Of a DNA stretch of 64,000 nucleotides, positions 31,935-41,962 are shown in pieces; positions within the stretch are counted from its first letter, which is position 1; every line of letters starts with the position of its first letter. Below the pieces are notes generated by a model. The model had not been told where the DNA came from. It was given only the letters and a program-made list of their open reading frames with translations, and ran no database searches. Source of the stretch: Symbiodinium natans (Eukaryota > Sar > Dinophyceae > Suessiales > Symbiodiniaceae). Made by a program: the position numbers and the translations under genes. The stretch is from contig CAJNDS010002665.1 of NCBI GenBank assembly GCA_905221605.1, forward strand, positions 62,001 to 126,000, read 5' to 3'.

Positions 31935-32639
31935 GTTCTAGTAACCTATCTACTAGGTCCCTGGACGTATAGGCTAGGGTATATAAGGAGGGACCATGTA
32001 ACTACTCAGAACCGAGATTTTGTTGATCCTTGGCCCCGTCCCCTGGGCACCATTCAATCATCAGAAGCCCTAGGCCCTAAACACTAAACCCTCACCCTGA
32101 CCCTAAACCCTAAACCAACAAAAAAAGAAGTTCCTTGGGGGGGAGGGGGGTGTGGGGGTTGAGGGGGCGGGGGTTTGGTATTTTGGGCTTGGGGGTTTAG
32201 GGGGTTCAGGGGGTTTGGGGGTATCGGGAGACAAGTGCTTGGGGTTTAGAGTTTGTGGTTTAGGTTCGAGCGTAGTTTTTTGGGGTTGGGGTAAATTGCA
32301 CGCACTCGAACTCAAAACCATCAAGCCTCAGCCCTCAAATTATTGTCCACCAGAAGCCACTTAAGCCTTAAACCCTGAAGCCCTGCAGCAGCATCAGCCC
32401 GCGTTTAGGGCTGAGCGTTCAGGGTGTAGAGCTTTCCATTGTAAATTCCGAGAAACATCCCCGAGTGCATGCAAGCCTTACGCCTTATGCCCAACCCGAA
32501 ACCCAAACGGAGGCTGGGGAGCCTGGGCAGTATCCCGCCTGTCCTTTACCACAAGTTGCCGGCCTGGGCATGTTTAATTGCGCGTAGGGTTTCCGGTTGG
32601 GTTGAGGTGAGGGTCCAGGGTTGGTTTAGGGGGGGTAGG

Positions 32640-32790
32640 TCCGATGTTCTACCTGAAGGGGCCCCCTTGCTACACTACCTATAGGGAAGGGACTCAGAAC
32701 CTCAGCTAGGATACTTCTAACCCAGTATAGGATAGTATAGGGCATACGGCCCTTATTATTCTACCTATAACTAAGAGGCCCCTCCTTGTG
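32640..32790. repeat. MITE-like element, family 7
   Basis: GGGGCCCCCTTGCTACACTA region with the complementary AAGAGGCCCCTCCTTGTGG end; a related copy spans about 22895-23055. Confidence 0.5.
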
Positions 32791-32856
32791 GGGTGTAGGG
32801 TTTAGGGTGTAGGGTTCCGGGTTTAGGATTTCGGGCCCAAACTCCGAACCCTGCAT

Positions 32857-32990
32857 GCTTGGAGGTTCATGGTCTTTTTTTAACCCGAGTAGAACTGCAC
32901 TTATAACCCAATAACCCTGTTAGGGCACTTAAGGGGCTTAGTTAAAAGTATTACTTACACTGGGTTAGACTTGCCATGAACCTCCAAGTG
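32857..32990. repeat. MITE-like element, family 1
   Basis: GCTTGGAGGTTCATGGT left and CCATGAACCTCCAAGT right; lies just before the candidate exon at 33019. Confidence 0.7.
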
Positions 32991-33018
32991 GGGCTGATTT
33001 CCATGTCTTGCATGCCAG

Positions 33019-33049
33019 GCGAACGCGTCGGTCGACTGCCAGTGCAAAG
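33019..33049 (+). CDS. Candidate Cys exon (ANASVDCQCK)
   Basis: Acceptor CAG ends at 33018, GT donor at 33050, TTTAGGG block downstream. The C-x-C-K ending is shared with the exons at 33746, 44810 and 49393. Confidence 0.48.
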
Positions 33050-33266
33050 GTGGTCCTGATGGGTCGGGGACCAAGGTCTCTCGAGGCCAAGGCTTGAGGG
33101 TTTAGGGTTTAGGGTTTAGGGTTTGGGGTTTAGGGTTTAGGGTTTAGGGTTTAGGGTTTAGGGTTTAGGGTTTAGGGTATAGGGTTTCGAGGCTTGTCCA
33201 GCTACGACGCTGCAGGCCCTATTTGGCGCGTCCAGTAAAAGTTTGCAAAACGCCCGCGTTTTGCAG

Positions 33267-33315
33267 TCGAAGCTCGCGACAACAAAAGAAGACTGTTATT
33301 TCTCCAAGAGCATGG
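33267..33315 (+). CDS. Candidate exon (SKLATTKEDCYFSKSM)
   Basis: T-rich tract and CAG acceptor end at 33266; the GT donor at 33316 is the start of a TTTAGGG array. Sixteen open codons. The frame is also open upstream to 33216, so a longer exon is possible. Confidence 0.5.
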
Positions 33316-33745
33316 GTTTAGGGTTTAGGGTTTAGGGTTTAGGGTTTAGGGTTTAGGGTTTAGGGTTTAGGGTTTAGGGTTCATGCAACGAGTGTGCTTT
33401 TTCATGTTGCCGAGTGCAGCATAGGTACAGGCATAGCGCACCTTCAGTGCAAGTCGATGTCCCCTGCAAGGTTGCTAGGTCTAAACTCTAGGCCCTAAAC
33501 CCTAACCCTAAACCCTAAACCCTAAACCCTAAACCCTAAACCCTAAACCCTATGGGTGGCGATATATATGCTGCCCTGAAGATGGCCCCTTTTGCCAGGG
33601 CCCAGCAAAATCGCCCTAAGACGAAGTGTGGTCGTAGAGGGATGTGTCAGGGCGTATGTCAGGGCTCCGACATGAAGGCCCCTAGCCCTAAACCCTAAAC
33701 CCTAAACCGCATCAAGGGCCTGTGCTGAGACCTTGACCGTCCGAG

Positions 33746-33791
33746 GTGTGAGTGCCCAGTCTACTGCAAGTACACACACGGCAACATCAAG
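33746..33791 (+). CDS. Candidate Cys exon (CECPVYCKYTHGNIK)
   Basis: Acceptor GAG ends at 33745, GC donor at 33792, CCCTAAA left and TTTAGGG right. C-x-C-x3-C-K pattern. Confidence 0.58.
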
Positions 33792-34027
33792 GCCAGCACT
33801 TCCCCTCCGCGTTACACTCTAGCGCATTTAGGGTTTAGGGTTTAGGGTTTAGGGTATAGGGTTTAGGGTTTATGGTTTAGGGTTTAGGGTTTAGGGTTTG
33901 GGGGATCCCTTGCAGGTGCTTTTGGTGCCCTCTTTTTTGGGTCGGGACAGGGTGGGATAGGTAGGTAGTAACAGGATCCAATGGTTGACGGGGCTGGTTT
34001 TAGGGTTAGGGTTTAGGGTTTAGGGGT

Positions 34028-34155
34028 GCTTGGAGGTTCATGGGCACTTATAACCCCAAGTACAAATCTACCTCTAACTTACTTAGGGCCTCAGGCTAGG
34101 GGGCTCATCAGTGCAGTTATGGTTGGGGTTATAAGCACCCTGAACCTCCAAGTAC
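34028..34155. repeat. MITE-like element, family 1
   Basis: GCTTGGAGGTTCATGGGCAC left and GAACCTCCAAGTAC right, inside an intron flanked by TTTAGGG on its left and CCCTAAA on its right. Confidence 0.7.
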
Positions 34156-34421
34156 CCTGGGCCCCAAACCCTAAACACTCGACCGTAAACCTTAAACCTT
34201 GAACCTTAGACCTTAAGCCTTAAACCCTAAACCCTAAACCCTAACCCCTAAAACCTCAACCCTCAACCCTAAACCCTAAACCCTAAACCTTAACTTATAT
34301 ATGAGAAGAGACCCTTCAACTCTGGACACTCAACACTCTCAAGCCGGAGTAGAAGCAGACTCCTTTCTTCATAAGGGATGAGGGAAAGAAGTACCCTATT
34401 TCCCCAATAATATATCCACCT

Positions 34422-34516
34422 TGGGATGTTCCCCCTTACACTAACAGTCCTTAAGAGTGACTATGATGGGGGCATTATAATCCCGATTAAGACCTGCTAG
34501 TACAAGGGGGAACATC
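34422..34516. repeat. MITE-like element, family 6
   Basis: TTGGGATGTTCCCCCTTACA left pairs with GGGGGAACATCCCAA right; centre AGTCCTTAAG/ATTAAGACC. Confidence 0.75.
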
Positions 34517-34750
34517 CCAACCTAAACCCTGAACACTGAACCCTGAACCTAAACCCTAAACCCTAAATTCGGGCCTCTGGGTAGAATCGTTTAGGGTTTA
34601 GGATGGATGGATGGATTAGGGCTTAGGCTTTGGGGCTTAGGGCTTAGGGTTTAGGGTTTTGGGCTGTTTGTTGCTCCGACTGTTGGCGAGGGACTTGCGT
34701 AACATGAAATCCAAGTGGTCATATGGTTTGCTACGATGGTTCCAGGGGGA

Positions 34751-34886
34751 AGTACTTGGCGCTTATGAACCAGTTGCAACTGTACTCATCACTGTACTTA
34801 TAACCCTATGAGGACACTTCAGGGGCTTACAAGTGGGTTGTAAGGGCAGTCATGATTGGTTCATAATTAAAGTGAACTTCCAAGTA
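34751..34886. repeat. MITE-like element, family 1, diverged
   Basis: Arms AGTACTTGG and CCAAGTA enclose the typical centre with ACACTTCAGGGGCTTACAAG. Confidence 0.6.
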
Positions 34887-35075
34887 AAGTCTCTCCACGT
34901 CGTTGCTCAGATGTTTGCCACGGTTTTGTCTGGCCGGGCGCTCCGGAACCTGCAACCCCCAAAGCCCTAAACCCTAGCCCTAAACCCTACACCCTAAACC
35001 CCGAACCCTAAACCCTGAACCCTATCCATCCTGAACCCTAACCCCCGCCCTCCCCTGGCCCCCCCAAAGCTGCAG

Positions 35076-35157
35076 GCCGATGCGCCCGAGGGCCCCAAAA
35101 AGTGCGTCATCGAGGAGACGCCTCCGCCGGAGGGAGTTTGCCTCGCTCCCAGAGGGG
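35076..35157 (+). CDS. Candidate exon (ADAPEGPKKCVIEETPPPEG)
   Basis: Pyrimidine-rich tract and CAG acceptor end at 35075; GT donor at 35158. The frame reads ADAPEGPKKCVIEETPPPEG then VCLAPRG. CCCTAAA left, TTTAGGG right. Reads as real protein; no family recognised. Confidence 0.7.
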
Positions 35158-35159
35158 GT

Positions 35160-35940
35160 TCAGTAGGGCTTAAGGGTTTAGGGTTTATAGGGTTTAGGGT
35201 ATAGGGTTTAGGGTTTAGGGTTCGAGTGTTAGGGCTATGTTTTTGTTTAGGGTTTGAGGTTCGGGGTTTAGTGTTGAGGGTCCCAGAGCGGGCTGCTTTT
35301 GGGTTTAAGGCTTCTTAGGGTTTTGTTAGCGGGCTTCTTTTTTTACAGATGTTTTCGGGGTTCTTTTATAAGGTTCTTTAGGTTTTTTTTAGGTTGTTGC
35401 TTAGCGTTTTGTGGGGTAGTAGTAAGGTTTTTGTTTAGGGTTCTTCTGGCATTTTAGGATTTTAGGGTTTACAGTTTCTTGTTTGCCCAGTGGTACACTT
35501 CTGCCCTTTGTTGGGTTCTCGGTGCTCTTATGAAGTTGCCAGCCGCAAAAAGGGTGCCCTTATTATGATATGGTTACTGTGCTACCAAGGGCTGCAGGCT
35601 TTAGTTTAGGGATTTCAGGGTTGAGGTTGAGATCCTTAGGTTTTTGTGTTTGAGTGTGATTTCGTGCTTTCGAGTTTGGCGGCGTCAGGTTCGGGAAGGT
35701 TTGAGTGGTTTGACAGAGAAACCTAAACCCTAAGCCCCACGGCCCCTAAACCCTAAACTAAACTCGAGCGCGCTAGACGACGGTGGCAAAACACCCCTAC
35801 CCTAAACCCTAAACCCTAAACCCCAAACCCCCTAAACCCTAAACCCTAAACGGTGCGCAAGATGTTTGGTTTTTTGGGAGCCCTCTTCAGGAGCTCCTCT
35901 TTCCTATGGCTGCTTCCTTCAACCCATGGACGCGAGGGGG
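35160..35940. other. Stretch without a supported gene
   Basis: Degenerate TTTAGGG repeats with many T-rich variants (35300-35480), a family 3 fragment at 35506 and CCCTAAA blocks at 35720-35850, forming one long intron-like stretch. Confidence 0.5.
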
Positions 35941-35947
35941 GGTGCAG

Positions 35948-36050
35948 GAGAAGAAAGTGGTCCTTTGCAAGGATCTGCAAGCGAATCTGCAGGCAGTATG
36001 CCAAGGAAGCGGACGCAACTCCTTTGGTGCCCTTTCCGAGGTGGCCAAGG
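35948..36050 (+). CDS. Candidate exon (EKKVVLCKDLQANLQAVCQG)
   Basis: Pyrimidine-rich tract and CAG acceptor end at 35947. The frame reads EKKVVLCKDLQANLQAVCQG then SGRNSFGALSE. GT donors at 36041 and 36051 are both usable. The frame is helical and protein-like. Confidence 0.65.
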
Positions 36051-36116
36051 GTTGAAGGGTTTAGGGTTTAGGGTTTGGGGTTTAGGGTTTCGGGTTTAGG
36101 GCTTAGGGTGCTACAG

Positions 36117-36210
36117 CAAGAAAGACGTCGTCGCCAAGGCAGGCGAAGCTCTCTTGGTCAGCAAATTCATCAACGCCAAGCTGGCGGCGTCGCACACCCG
36201 CCGGATGACG
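36117..36210 (+). CDS. Candidate exon (AGEALLVSKFINAKLAA)
   Basis: Acceptor CAG ends at 36116 and a GTCAGT donor starts at 36211. The best frame reads KKDVVAKAGEALLVSKFINA then KLAASHTRRMT. The preceding intron is only 66 bases and is nearly pure TTTAGGG repeat. Phase with the 35948 exon is not resolved. Confidence 0.65.
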
Positions 36211-36320
36211 GTCAGTGACACGGACCCCTAAACCCTAAACCCTAAACCCTAAACCCTAAACCCTAAACCCTAACCCCTAAACCCTAAACCCTGAACCCCC
36301 AAATCTTGTGGTTTTTGCAG

Positions 36321-36399
36321 AAGGTTTTCAGATGGTGTGAGGGAGGGGAGAGGCGAGGGTTCCCTCCCCAGAGCCATCCAACGTGCCGCCCAGGGCGAG
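36321..36399 (+). CDS. Candidate exon (KVFRWCEGGERRG)
   Basis: Strong T-rich tract and CAG acceptor end at 36320; GTAGGG donor at 36400. Phase 0 from the 36117 exon gives KVFRWCEGGERRGFPPQSHP then TCRPGR. The intron before it has a CCCTAAA arm only. Confidence 0.55.
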
Positions 36400-36514
36400 G
36401 TAGGGTTGAGGGTTTGGGGTTTAGGGTTTAGGGTTTAGGGTTTAGGGTGTAGGGTTTAGGGTCTCGGGTTTAGGGTTTAGGGTTTACGGCTTAGGGTTGA
36501 GGGCCCCTCCGCAG

Positions 36515-36537
36515 AAGCGCCCCACACGCCGCCCATG
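36515..36537 (+). CDS. Candidate mini-exon (APHTPPM)
   Basis: CAG acceptor ends at 36514; phase from the 36321 exon gives E-A-P-H-T-P-P-M with a GA donor at 36538. Short, so weakly supported. Confidence 0.35.
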
Positions 36538-36694
36538 GACCCTGAACCCTAAGTTCACAGTGACTTGCCCCATCTAGGATGCCCAGTAGTACCCTTGTTC
36601 CCTTTTTGGTAGGTTTAGGTTCCATTATTAACCCCTTTAAGCAAAAAAGGGCACCCTTTTTCATCCTAGGTTACTGGGCAACCTAGCCATACTA

Positions 36695-36960
36695 TAGGGG
36701 CCTTAAGAATCCGAACAGGGCTTTGGGAGGGTTATATGGGTATAGTCTTAAACGGACCTAATAAGGGCAATAGGGGCCTTAAGAATCCGAACAGGGTTTT
36801 GGGAGGGTTATATGAGTTTAGTCTTAAACGGACCTAGTAAGGGTAATAGGGGCCTTAAGAATCCGAACAGGGTTTTGGGAGGGTTATATGAGTATAGTCT
36901 TAAACGGACCATAAGGGTAATAGGGGCCTTAAGAATCAGAATTGGTTTTTTTGGGAGTAT
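36695..36960 (+). repeat. Tandem repeat, about 76-bp unit, 3-4 copies
   Basis: The segment starting AGGGGCCTTAAGAATC recurs at about 36695, 36772, 36848 and 36922, each followed by GAACAGGG.TTTTGGGAGG and GTCTTAAACGGACC. Not coding in any consistent frame. Confidence 0.85.
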
Positions 36961-37260
36961 CTTTTTTCTACTATAATTCTAAAGGGGCCATAAGGGAATA
37001 CTCTGCGTAGTTTTTCCGACCCCTATACTACCACCTTTGTCATAGTCCTGAGGCCAACAGCCGAGAGTTTCATGCAGAAGCTTCCATAATCACCCATAGT
37101 GTGCCCCCATACAACTACGCGACAAAGTGCTCAAAGCCTTAAACCCTAAACCCGAAGGCCCTAACAACTATACAACTGCCCCCGAAACCCTACGACAAAT
37201 ACCCTAAACCACCCTAAACCCTAAACCCTAAACCTACACTTTATTAATACCCAGCCACAG

Positions 37261-37304
37261 GCAGTGAGCTTGCAAGCGAGGCAGCGTGCCTCAGTCACAC
37301 GCAG
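37261..37304 (+). CDS. Candidate exon (SELASEAACLSHTQ)
   Basis: CCCTAAA repeats and CAG acceptor end at 37260; frame SELASEAACLSHTQ; GC donor at 37305. No TTTAGGG arm directly downstream. Confidence 0.45.
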
Positions 37305-37682
37305 GCGCACCGATCTTGCGCCTTTCTAGGGGTAGATTTTGCCATTTTGTCTCAGGCCGTTACATGGTGTCTCAATATATCGTCCCTTACCGCCTTTGAA
37401 AGGTTATGAAGTATGGGCCCTTGGGTTGTATAGTATATGAGGTGCATAAAAGGGCCCACTCATTTCGAGGGTGGTTACTAGAATCCCCTACTACGTTAGA
37501 GCCTTCAGGTGTGAAACAAGGTTTTAGGGCTTCGCGCTGTCATTGGTGAGTGTCTGTTGTCATCGGTAAGTGTCTTTTATGTTCCATACACAGCTTGCTG
37601 ATTGTATGCGCCCACGCCTGCTGCCCAAAACCCCCCGAGATTGGGAGTTTTCACCGAAAACCGTATGAGTAGTTCCCTACAC

Positions 37683-37831
37683 GACTTGGAGGCTCTTGGT
37701 ACTCACGAACCCAAAAATAGCTGTGCTTACACAGCACAATTATGTGACCATGTTAGGGGACTTGAGAGGCTTGTAAGTGGGTTATAAGTACAGTTAAAGC
37801 TGGTTGATAAGTACCATAATCTCCAAGTAGG
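37683..37831. repeat. MITE-like element, family 1
   Basis: GACTTGGAGGCTCTTGGTAC left and GTACCATAATCTCCAAGTA right, with the GGGGACTTGAGAGGCTTGTA-type centre. Confidence 0.65.
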
Positions 37832-38220
37832 TTTCCTTTTAGCATCCTTATATGGTACAGCGCCTCCTAAAAGGACCGCCACAGGGGCCATGCTGGGAGC
37901 ACTGAGCCCTAAAACTCTATCTAAACCCTACGCACACCCTAAATTCCTAACCCCACACCCCAGTTCCCCAATCCCAAAACTTCAAGCGCGCGGAACCAGG
38001 TTCGACTTCTGGGTCAGGGCTTCTCATGTGGTTTCATTGTGAAGCTGTGGGGCGTTCATGTCAATCTTGAACCCTAAACCCTAAACCCTAAACCCTAAAC
38101 CCTAAACCGCCCTAAACCCTAAACCCTAAACCCTAAACCCTAAACCCTAAAAAAAAAACCTAAACCCTCAGCCCTGAAAGCCTGAAACCCTGAAGCCCTA
38201 AGCCCTAAACCCCGGGCAAG

Positions 38221-38282
38221 TCGAGCGCTGTGCCCGCTGCTTCTGTCCGAGGGGGGCGAGCCCTGCTGCTTCCGCGAGACAG
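38221..38282 (+). CDS. Candidate Cys exon (RALCPLLLSEGGEPCCFRET)
   Basis: AAG acceptor ends at 38220, GT donor at 38283, CCCTAAA left and TTTAGGG right. RALCPLLLSEGGEPCCFRET is the best of three open frames. Confidence 0.5.
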
Positions 38283-38757
38283 GTCGCTTTCTCAAAAGGG
38301 TTTAGGGTTTAGGGTTTAGGGTTCAGGGTTTAGGGTTTAGGGTTTAGGGTTTAGGGTTTAGATTTCGGTTCTGGGTTGAGGGGAAAGTGTTCTGGATTTA
38401 GGGCTTAGGGACTAAGGTTTGGGCTCAGGGATTCGAATTTCGGGTTAGAGTTTTTAGGGAGATGGGTATCTTGTATCCCCTATACATACCTCATCCTTAC
38501 CGGAGTCACATGGGGGAAGAACCAGCCGGAAGCTGCGTCACGGGGGGTTTTCGGGCATTTTGAAGGGTTCTGAAGTATGGCCCTGGAGTGCAATAGCGTA
38601 TATAAGGTGTACCCATTAAAGGGCCCCCAAATTCAGGGGATCATGGAATAAACCCTAAACCCTAAACCCTAAACCCTAAACCCTAAACCCTAAACCCTAA
38701 ACCCTAAACCTGAATTCCCTAAACCCTAACCCCAAACCTTCAACTTCAATGCCGAAG

Positions 38758-38845
38758 AGCTCTCGGGAGAGCGCTGGTTCAACTTCCAGGCCCCCCGAGC
38801 CCCCGAAGATCTTTGGCGAACCCCTCCAAACCCCTTGAAAACCGG
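38758..38845 (+). CDS. Candidate exon (LSGERWFNFQAPRAPEDLWR)
   Basis: AG at 38756-38757; the frame reads LSGERWFNFQAPRAPEDLWR then TPPNPLK. GC at 38779 or GT at 38846 could be the donor. CCCTAAA left, TTTAGGG right. Confidence 0.55.
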
Positions 38846-39207
38846 GTTAGGGTCTAGGGTTTAGGGTTTAGGGTTTAGGGTTTAGGGTTTAGGGTTTAGG
38901 GTGTTCAGGGTTCAGGGTTTAGGGTTCAGGGTTTAGGGTGTTCAGGGTTTAGGGTACCCTATAGGGTTTAGGGAAACCTTACGTAAACCCTGTAAGGGTT
39001 TGGGCGGTCACCTTCAAGGCCGGAGATCCGATCTAGGGGGGGGCGTTTCGGATTTGCGAGGCAAGCTTGAGGCCCTTGTCTTGATAGGGCCTCTTTTGGG
39101 GCCACTGTAGGGCCCCCTATAGGGCTCCATAGTACGCCCTTTCTGGGCCCTTTAGTGCCCTTTAGGGTTTAGGGTTTAGGGTTTAGGGATACAGCCCCCC
39201 TCCTGAG

Positions 39208-39267
39208 GCCTCTACGCCGACGCTTCCCTTCGAGCCCGGGAGCCTGTGGGGGAGATCACCCCTGAAA
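39208..39267 (+). CDS. Candidate exon (ASTPTLPFEPGSLWGRSPLK)
   Basis: C-rich tract and GAG acceptor end at 39207; 20 codons to a GTATAG donor at 39268. TTTAGGG repeats lie on both sides. Confidence 0.5.
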
Positions 39268-39531
39268 GTATAGGGTTTAGGGTTTAGGGTTTAGGGTTTA
39301 GGGTTTAGGGTTTAGGGTTTAGTTTTATATAGAGGGTTGTAGGTTGTAGGGTTCAGGTTCGTAGGATGTGTATGGAATGTAGGGCGTGCAGGGTTTTTGG
39401 GTTTGTAGGGCGTGCGGCGTACACAGGGTTTTGTAGGGTTTCTTAGGGTTGTAGGGTCTTGATCATCTCCGTTTGAAGCATTGCGTACGCCAGGTTGCGA
39501 TGAATGATGATTGCTTTCGGGCGTGATGCAG

Positions 39532-39831
39532 GGTTCAAAGGCACATGCCACAGAACCGCAGAGCCGTAGTGGCTCTTCCGCAATGAAGCTTGCGTGTGCA
39601 TGGTCGAGATGGCTCGAAAAAACCGAGCCCTCTTCCCACTCCGAACAGGTTCAGAGCCTTGGCTGGTACCGGACAACTATGACGACCTCCACGCAAGCCG
39701 AGTTAGGACTAGACATCAAGCTTCCGAACTTTGTCCCATGCTACTGCCCTGATGATGCTGATGTAGAGGTCCAGACAGAGGATGTCTTGCAACAGCGGGG
39801 CTTTCCAAGGAGCATGGGTCGAACACCCTGG
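39532..39831 (+). CDS. Candidate long exon, about 100 codons
   Basis: After a CAG acceptor (39529-39531) an open frame runs 100 codons, including MKLACAWSRWLEKTEPSSHS and LGLDIKLPNFVPCYCPDDAD. The composition is protein-like, not low complexity. The 3' end may be earlier than the GT at 39832, because the half inverted-repeat element (about 39826-39945) begins there. No family recognised. Confidence 0.5.
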
Positions 39832-39945
39832 GTTAGACCCACTTATAAGCCCCTTAAGTGCCCCAACATGGTTCTAATTGGGGTATGAGTACGCTGTAAT
39901 TGGGTTAATAAGTTCCATAAACCTCCAAGTAGCCATGAACCTCCA
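39826..39945. repeat. Half copy of MITE-like family 1
   Basis: Only the centre and right arm are present (ACTTATAAGCCCCTTAAGTG to CATAAACCTCCAAGTA, then a second short arm). It abuts the long open frame at 39532-39831. Confidence 0.55.
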
Positions 39946-40099
39946 AGTAGAGCTTCGAAGCTTTAGGGCTGAGGCTCCAGAAGGCTTTCAGGGTCCTAAA
40001 CCCTACTACCCTGAACCCTCGACCCTCAACCCTGAACCCTAAACCCTAACCCCAATCCCTAAACCCTAAACCCTAAAAGCTTTTGGAGTCTGAGCACAG

Positions 40100-40154
40100 A
40101 CCCTCACTAAGGCCGTGAGCGGATCGGTCCGGAGCTTGGAAGAGCAAAGTCGAC
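40100..40154 (+). CDS. Candidate exon with GTAAGG donor
   Basis: CAG acceptor ends at 40099; frame TLTKAVSGSVRSLEEQSR; GTAAGG donor at 40155; CCCTAAA left and TTTAGGG right. Its phase-1 end joins the 40330 exon as R-H-P-L-D. Confidence 0.68.
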
Positions 40155-40329
40155 GTAAGGTTTGGGGCTTAAGGGTTTAGCGTCTCGGGTTTAGGGGCTT
40201 CAGGGTTTAGGGCTTGAGGCCCGAAACCCTAAACCCTAAACCCTAAACCCTACACCCTACACCCTAAACCCTAAACCCTAAACCCTAAACCCTAAGCCGT
40301 TCCCTGAACTTTGGGGTCCCCTGGCCTAG

Positions 40330-40407
40330 ATCCTCTAGATACTAAGCCACCCGATTGGCTTCGGTTGCGCGAAGCAGTCGTTAACATGAGCCTGGCTGCA
40401 CTTTGCG
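40330..40407 (+). CDS. Candidate exon (PPDWLRLREAVVNMSLAALC)
   Basis: TAG acceptor ends at 40329. The frame reads PLDTKPPDWLRLREAVVNMS then LAALC. GT donor at 40408, or GC donors at 40395 and 40398 that would put the next exon in frame. CCCTAAA left, TTTAGGG right. Confidence 0.68.
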
Positions 40408-40639
40408 GTTTAGGGTTTAGGGTTTAGGGTTTAGGGTTTAGGGTTTAGGGTTTAGGGCTTATCATGATTTCCGCGAGGTATTCTGTTGGTTTCGTGTCGA
40501 TTTCACCTGATAAGCTCCAGGGCCCAGGGTGCAGCCTGAAGCCCTAAACCCTAAACCCTAAACCCTAACCCCCAAACCCTAAACGAGCCTGCGAGCGCTC
40601 CGTTCGTGCCTCGGTCTTGTTGTTTAAGAACCTTCACAG

Positions 40640-40804
40640 GGCCTAGATGGGCAGAGCTTCCAAGATCAAGACCATGCCAATGGCATGCGCCGAGATGAGC
40701 TTTCCCAAATCCGAAGAGGGACGCGTGCATCTGGTGGCGCCGCTCAGGTCCAGTCCCGGATGCTGTGCATATCTTGGCGCACGGCACTGGCGGATCCGGG
40801 AAAG
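40640..40804 (+). CDS. Candidate 55-codon exon
   Basis: CAG acceptor ends at 40639; the frame GLDGQSFQDQDHANGMRRDE and onward stays open to a GT donor at 40805 that starts a TTTAGGG block. An internal CAG/GT pair near 40746 could split it. A GA donor at 40800 would keep the following exon open. Unidentified. Confidence 0.66.
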
Positions 40805-40924
40805 GTTTAGAGTTTAGGGTTTGGGTTTAAGGGTTTAGGGTTAAGGTTTGGGGTTTAGGGTTTAGGGTTTAGGGTTCTCACCCGGGTCATCCTCCCGCTC
40901 TATGAGCATATCCTTCTTGGACAG

Positions 40925-41001
40925 ATGCGGCGACAAGCTTCTCAAAATTCAGCCGCCAGACTCATTTAGAAGGAACCACCATGCATTCCCGTGCCAATCT
41001 G
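40925..41001 (+). CDS. Candidate exon (AATSFSKFSRQTHLEGTTMH)
   Basis: Pyrimidine-rich tract and CAG acceptor end at 40924. Phase 1 reads AATSFSKFSRQTHLEGTTMH then SRANL to a GT donor at 41002. Phase 0 would instead stop at a TAG near 40967, so gene termination here is possible. Confidence 0.5.
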
Positions 41002-41150
41002 GTCAAAGGCGCACCGGGTTTCCCCAAGCCCGAGACCCTAAACCCTAAACCCTAAACCCTAAACCCTAAACCCTAAACCCTAAACCCCATACTAAAAGTT
41101 CCTGAACCCGAGTCAAACATCCTTGCTTTTCCGTTTGCCACGTGCATCAG

Positions 41151-41171
41151 TCTTGGCAGGATCGAGTTCAG
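41151..41171 (+). CDS. Candidate micro-exon (SWQDRVQ)
   Basis: CAG acceptor ends at 41150 and a GTCTCA donor starts at 41172; phase 0 from the 40925 exon gives seven codons. The intron before it has a CCCTAAA arm and T-rich 3' end. Confidence 0.38.
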
Positions 41172-41308
41172 GTCTCAGGGCTGACTCCAATAGTTTTTAG
41201 GGTTCGGGGTTAAGGTCTTAAGCAACGGGCCTATACCCTACGTACACCCTAAACCCTAAGCCCTAAACCCTAGAATGCTCCAAACGTTTTCACTGCATCA
41301 TCCGCCAG

Positions 41309-41337
41309 CAGGGGCTGCTAGAAGTGGCGCAGACGGG
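41309..41337 (+). CDS. Candidate short exon (QGLLEVAQT)
   Basis: CAG acceptor ends at 41308; nine codons then a GT donor at 41338; CCCTAAA left and TTTAGGG right. Confidence 0.45.
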
Positions 41338-41627
41338 GTTTGTTAGGTTAGGGTTTAGGGTTTAGAGTTTAGAGTCAAGTTTAGAGTTGAGGGCTTAGGG
41401 CTTAGGATTTAGTTGTTTAGGGTTTAGGGTTTGGGGTTTATTGTTTAAGGTGTAGGGTTTAGGGTTTAGGGCTTGCTAAGCTCTGCTTGTTTTAACAAGG
41501 TTTAGGGCCTAGAGTCTCAGTTTCGGAAGCATGCTAATGTTGGCCCTAAACCCTAAACCCTAAACCCTAAACCCTAAACCCTAAACCCTAAACCCTAAAC
41601 CCTAAACCCTGAGATTTCCGGACTCAG

Positions 41628-41714
41628 GTGTGCGCTGCGAAGGGCGACCCGAAGATGTTCTTCGAGCCCACATCCTGTGCGAAGTCCCTCTTTCCCAAGT
41701 GGGAGGACTCTAGG
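41628..41714 (+). CDS. Candidate exon (VCAAKGDPKMFFEPTSCAKS)
   Basis: CAG acceptor ends at 41627. The frame reads VCAAKGDPKMFFEPTSCAKS then LFPKWEDS. GT donor at 41715 in a TTTAGGG-like block; GA at 41704 is an alternative. The 3' half is copied again at about 41763-41801 inside the next intron. Confidence 0.75.
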
Positions 41715-41762
41715 GTTTGGGGTTTAGTGTTTGGGGTTTAGGGTTTAGGGCTTAGGGTTTAT

Positions 41763-41801
41763 GATCCTGTGCGAAGTCCCTCTTTCCCAAGTGGGAGGAC
41801 A
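41763..41801 (+). repeat. Partial copy of the 41628-41714 exon
   Basis: ATCCTGTGCGAAGTCCCTCT and the next bases to GTGGGAGGAC repeat 41674-41709. The copy lies in the downstream intron, after a TTTAGGG block, without an acceptor AG directly in front. Confidence 0.88.
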
Positions 41802-41860
41802 CTTCAGGGGTCTAGGGTTTGGGGTTTATAGGGTTTAGGGTTTGAGGACACTTCCTGGCT

Positions 41861-41962
41861 GGTTCTTAGTACGGAATGAGGGAATCAGGGCCCTACATAG
41901 TCCCTTAAAGGGTATATGTAGGGCCCTCATTCCCTCGTTCCCTCATTCCCTACTAAGAACCA
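41861..41962. repeat. MITE-like element, family 5
   Basis: CTGGTTCTTAGTACGGAATG at the left pairs with CATTCCCTACTAAGAACCAG at the right; centre palindrome GGGCCCTACATA/TATGTAGGGCCC. A second copy is at 23368-23492. Confidence 0.8.
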
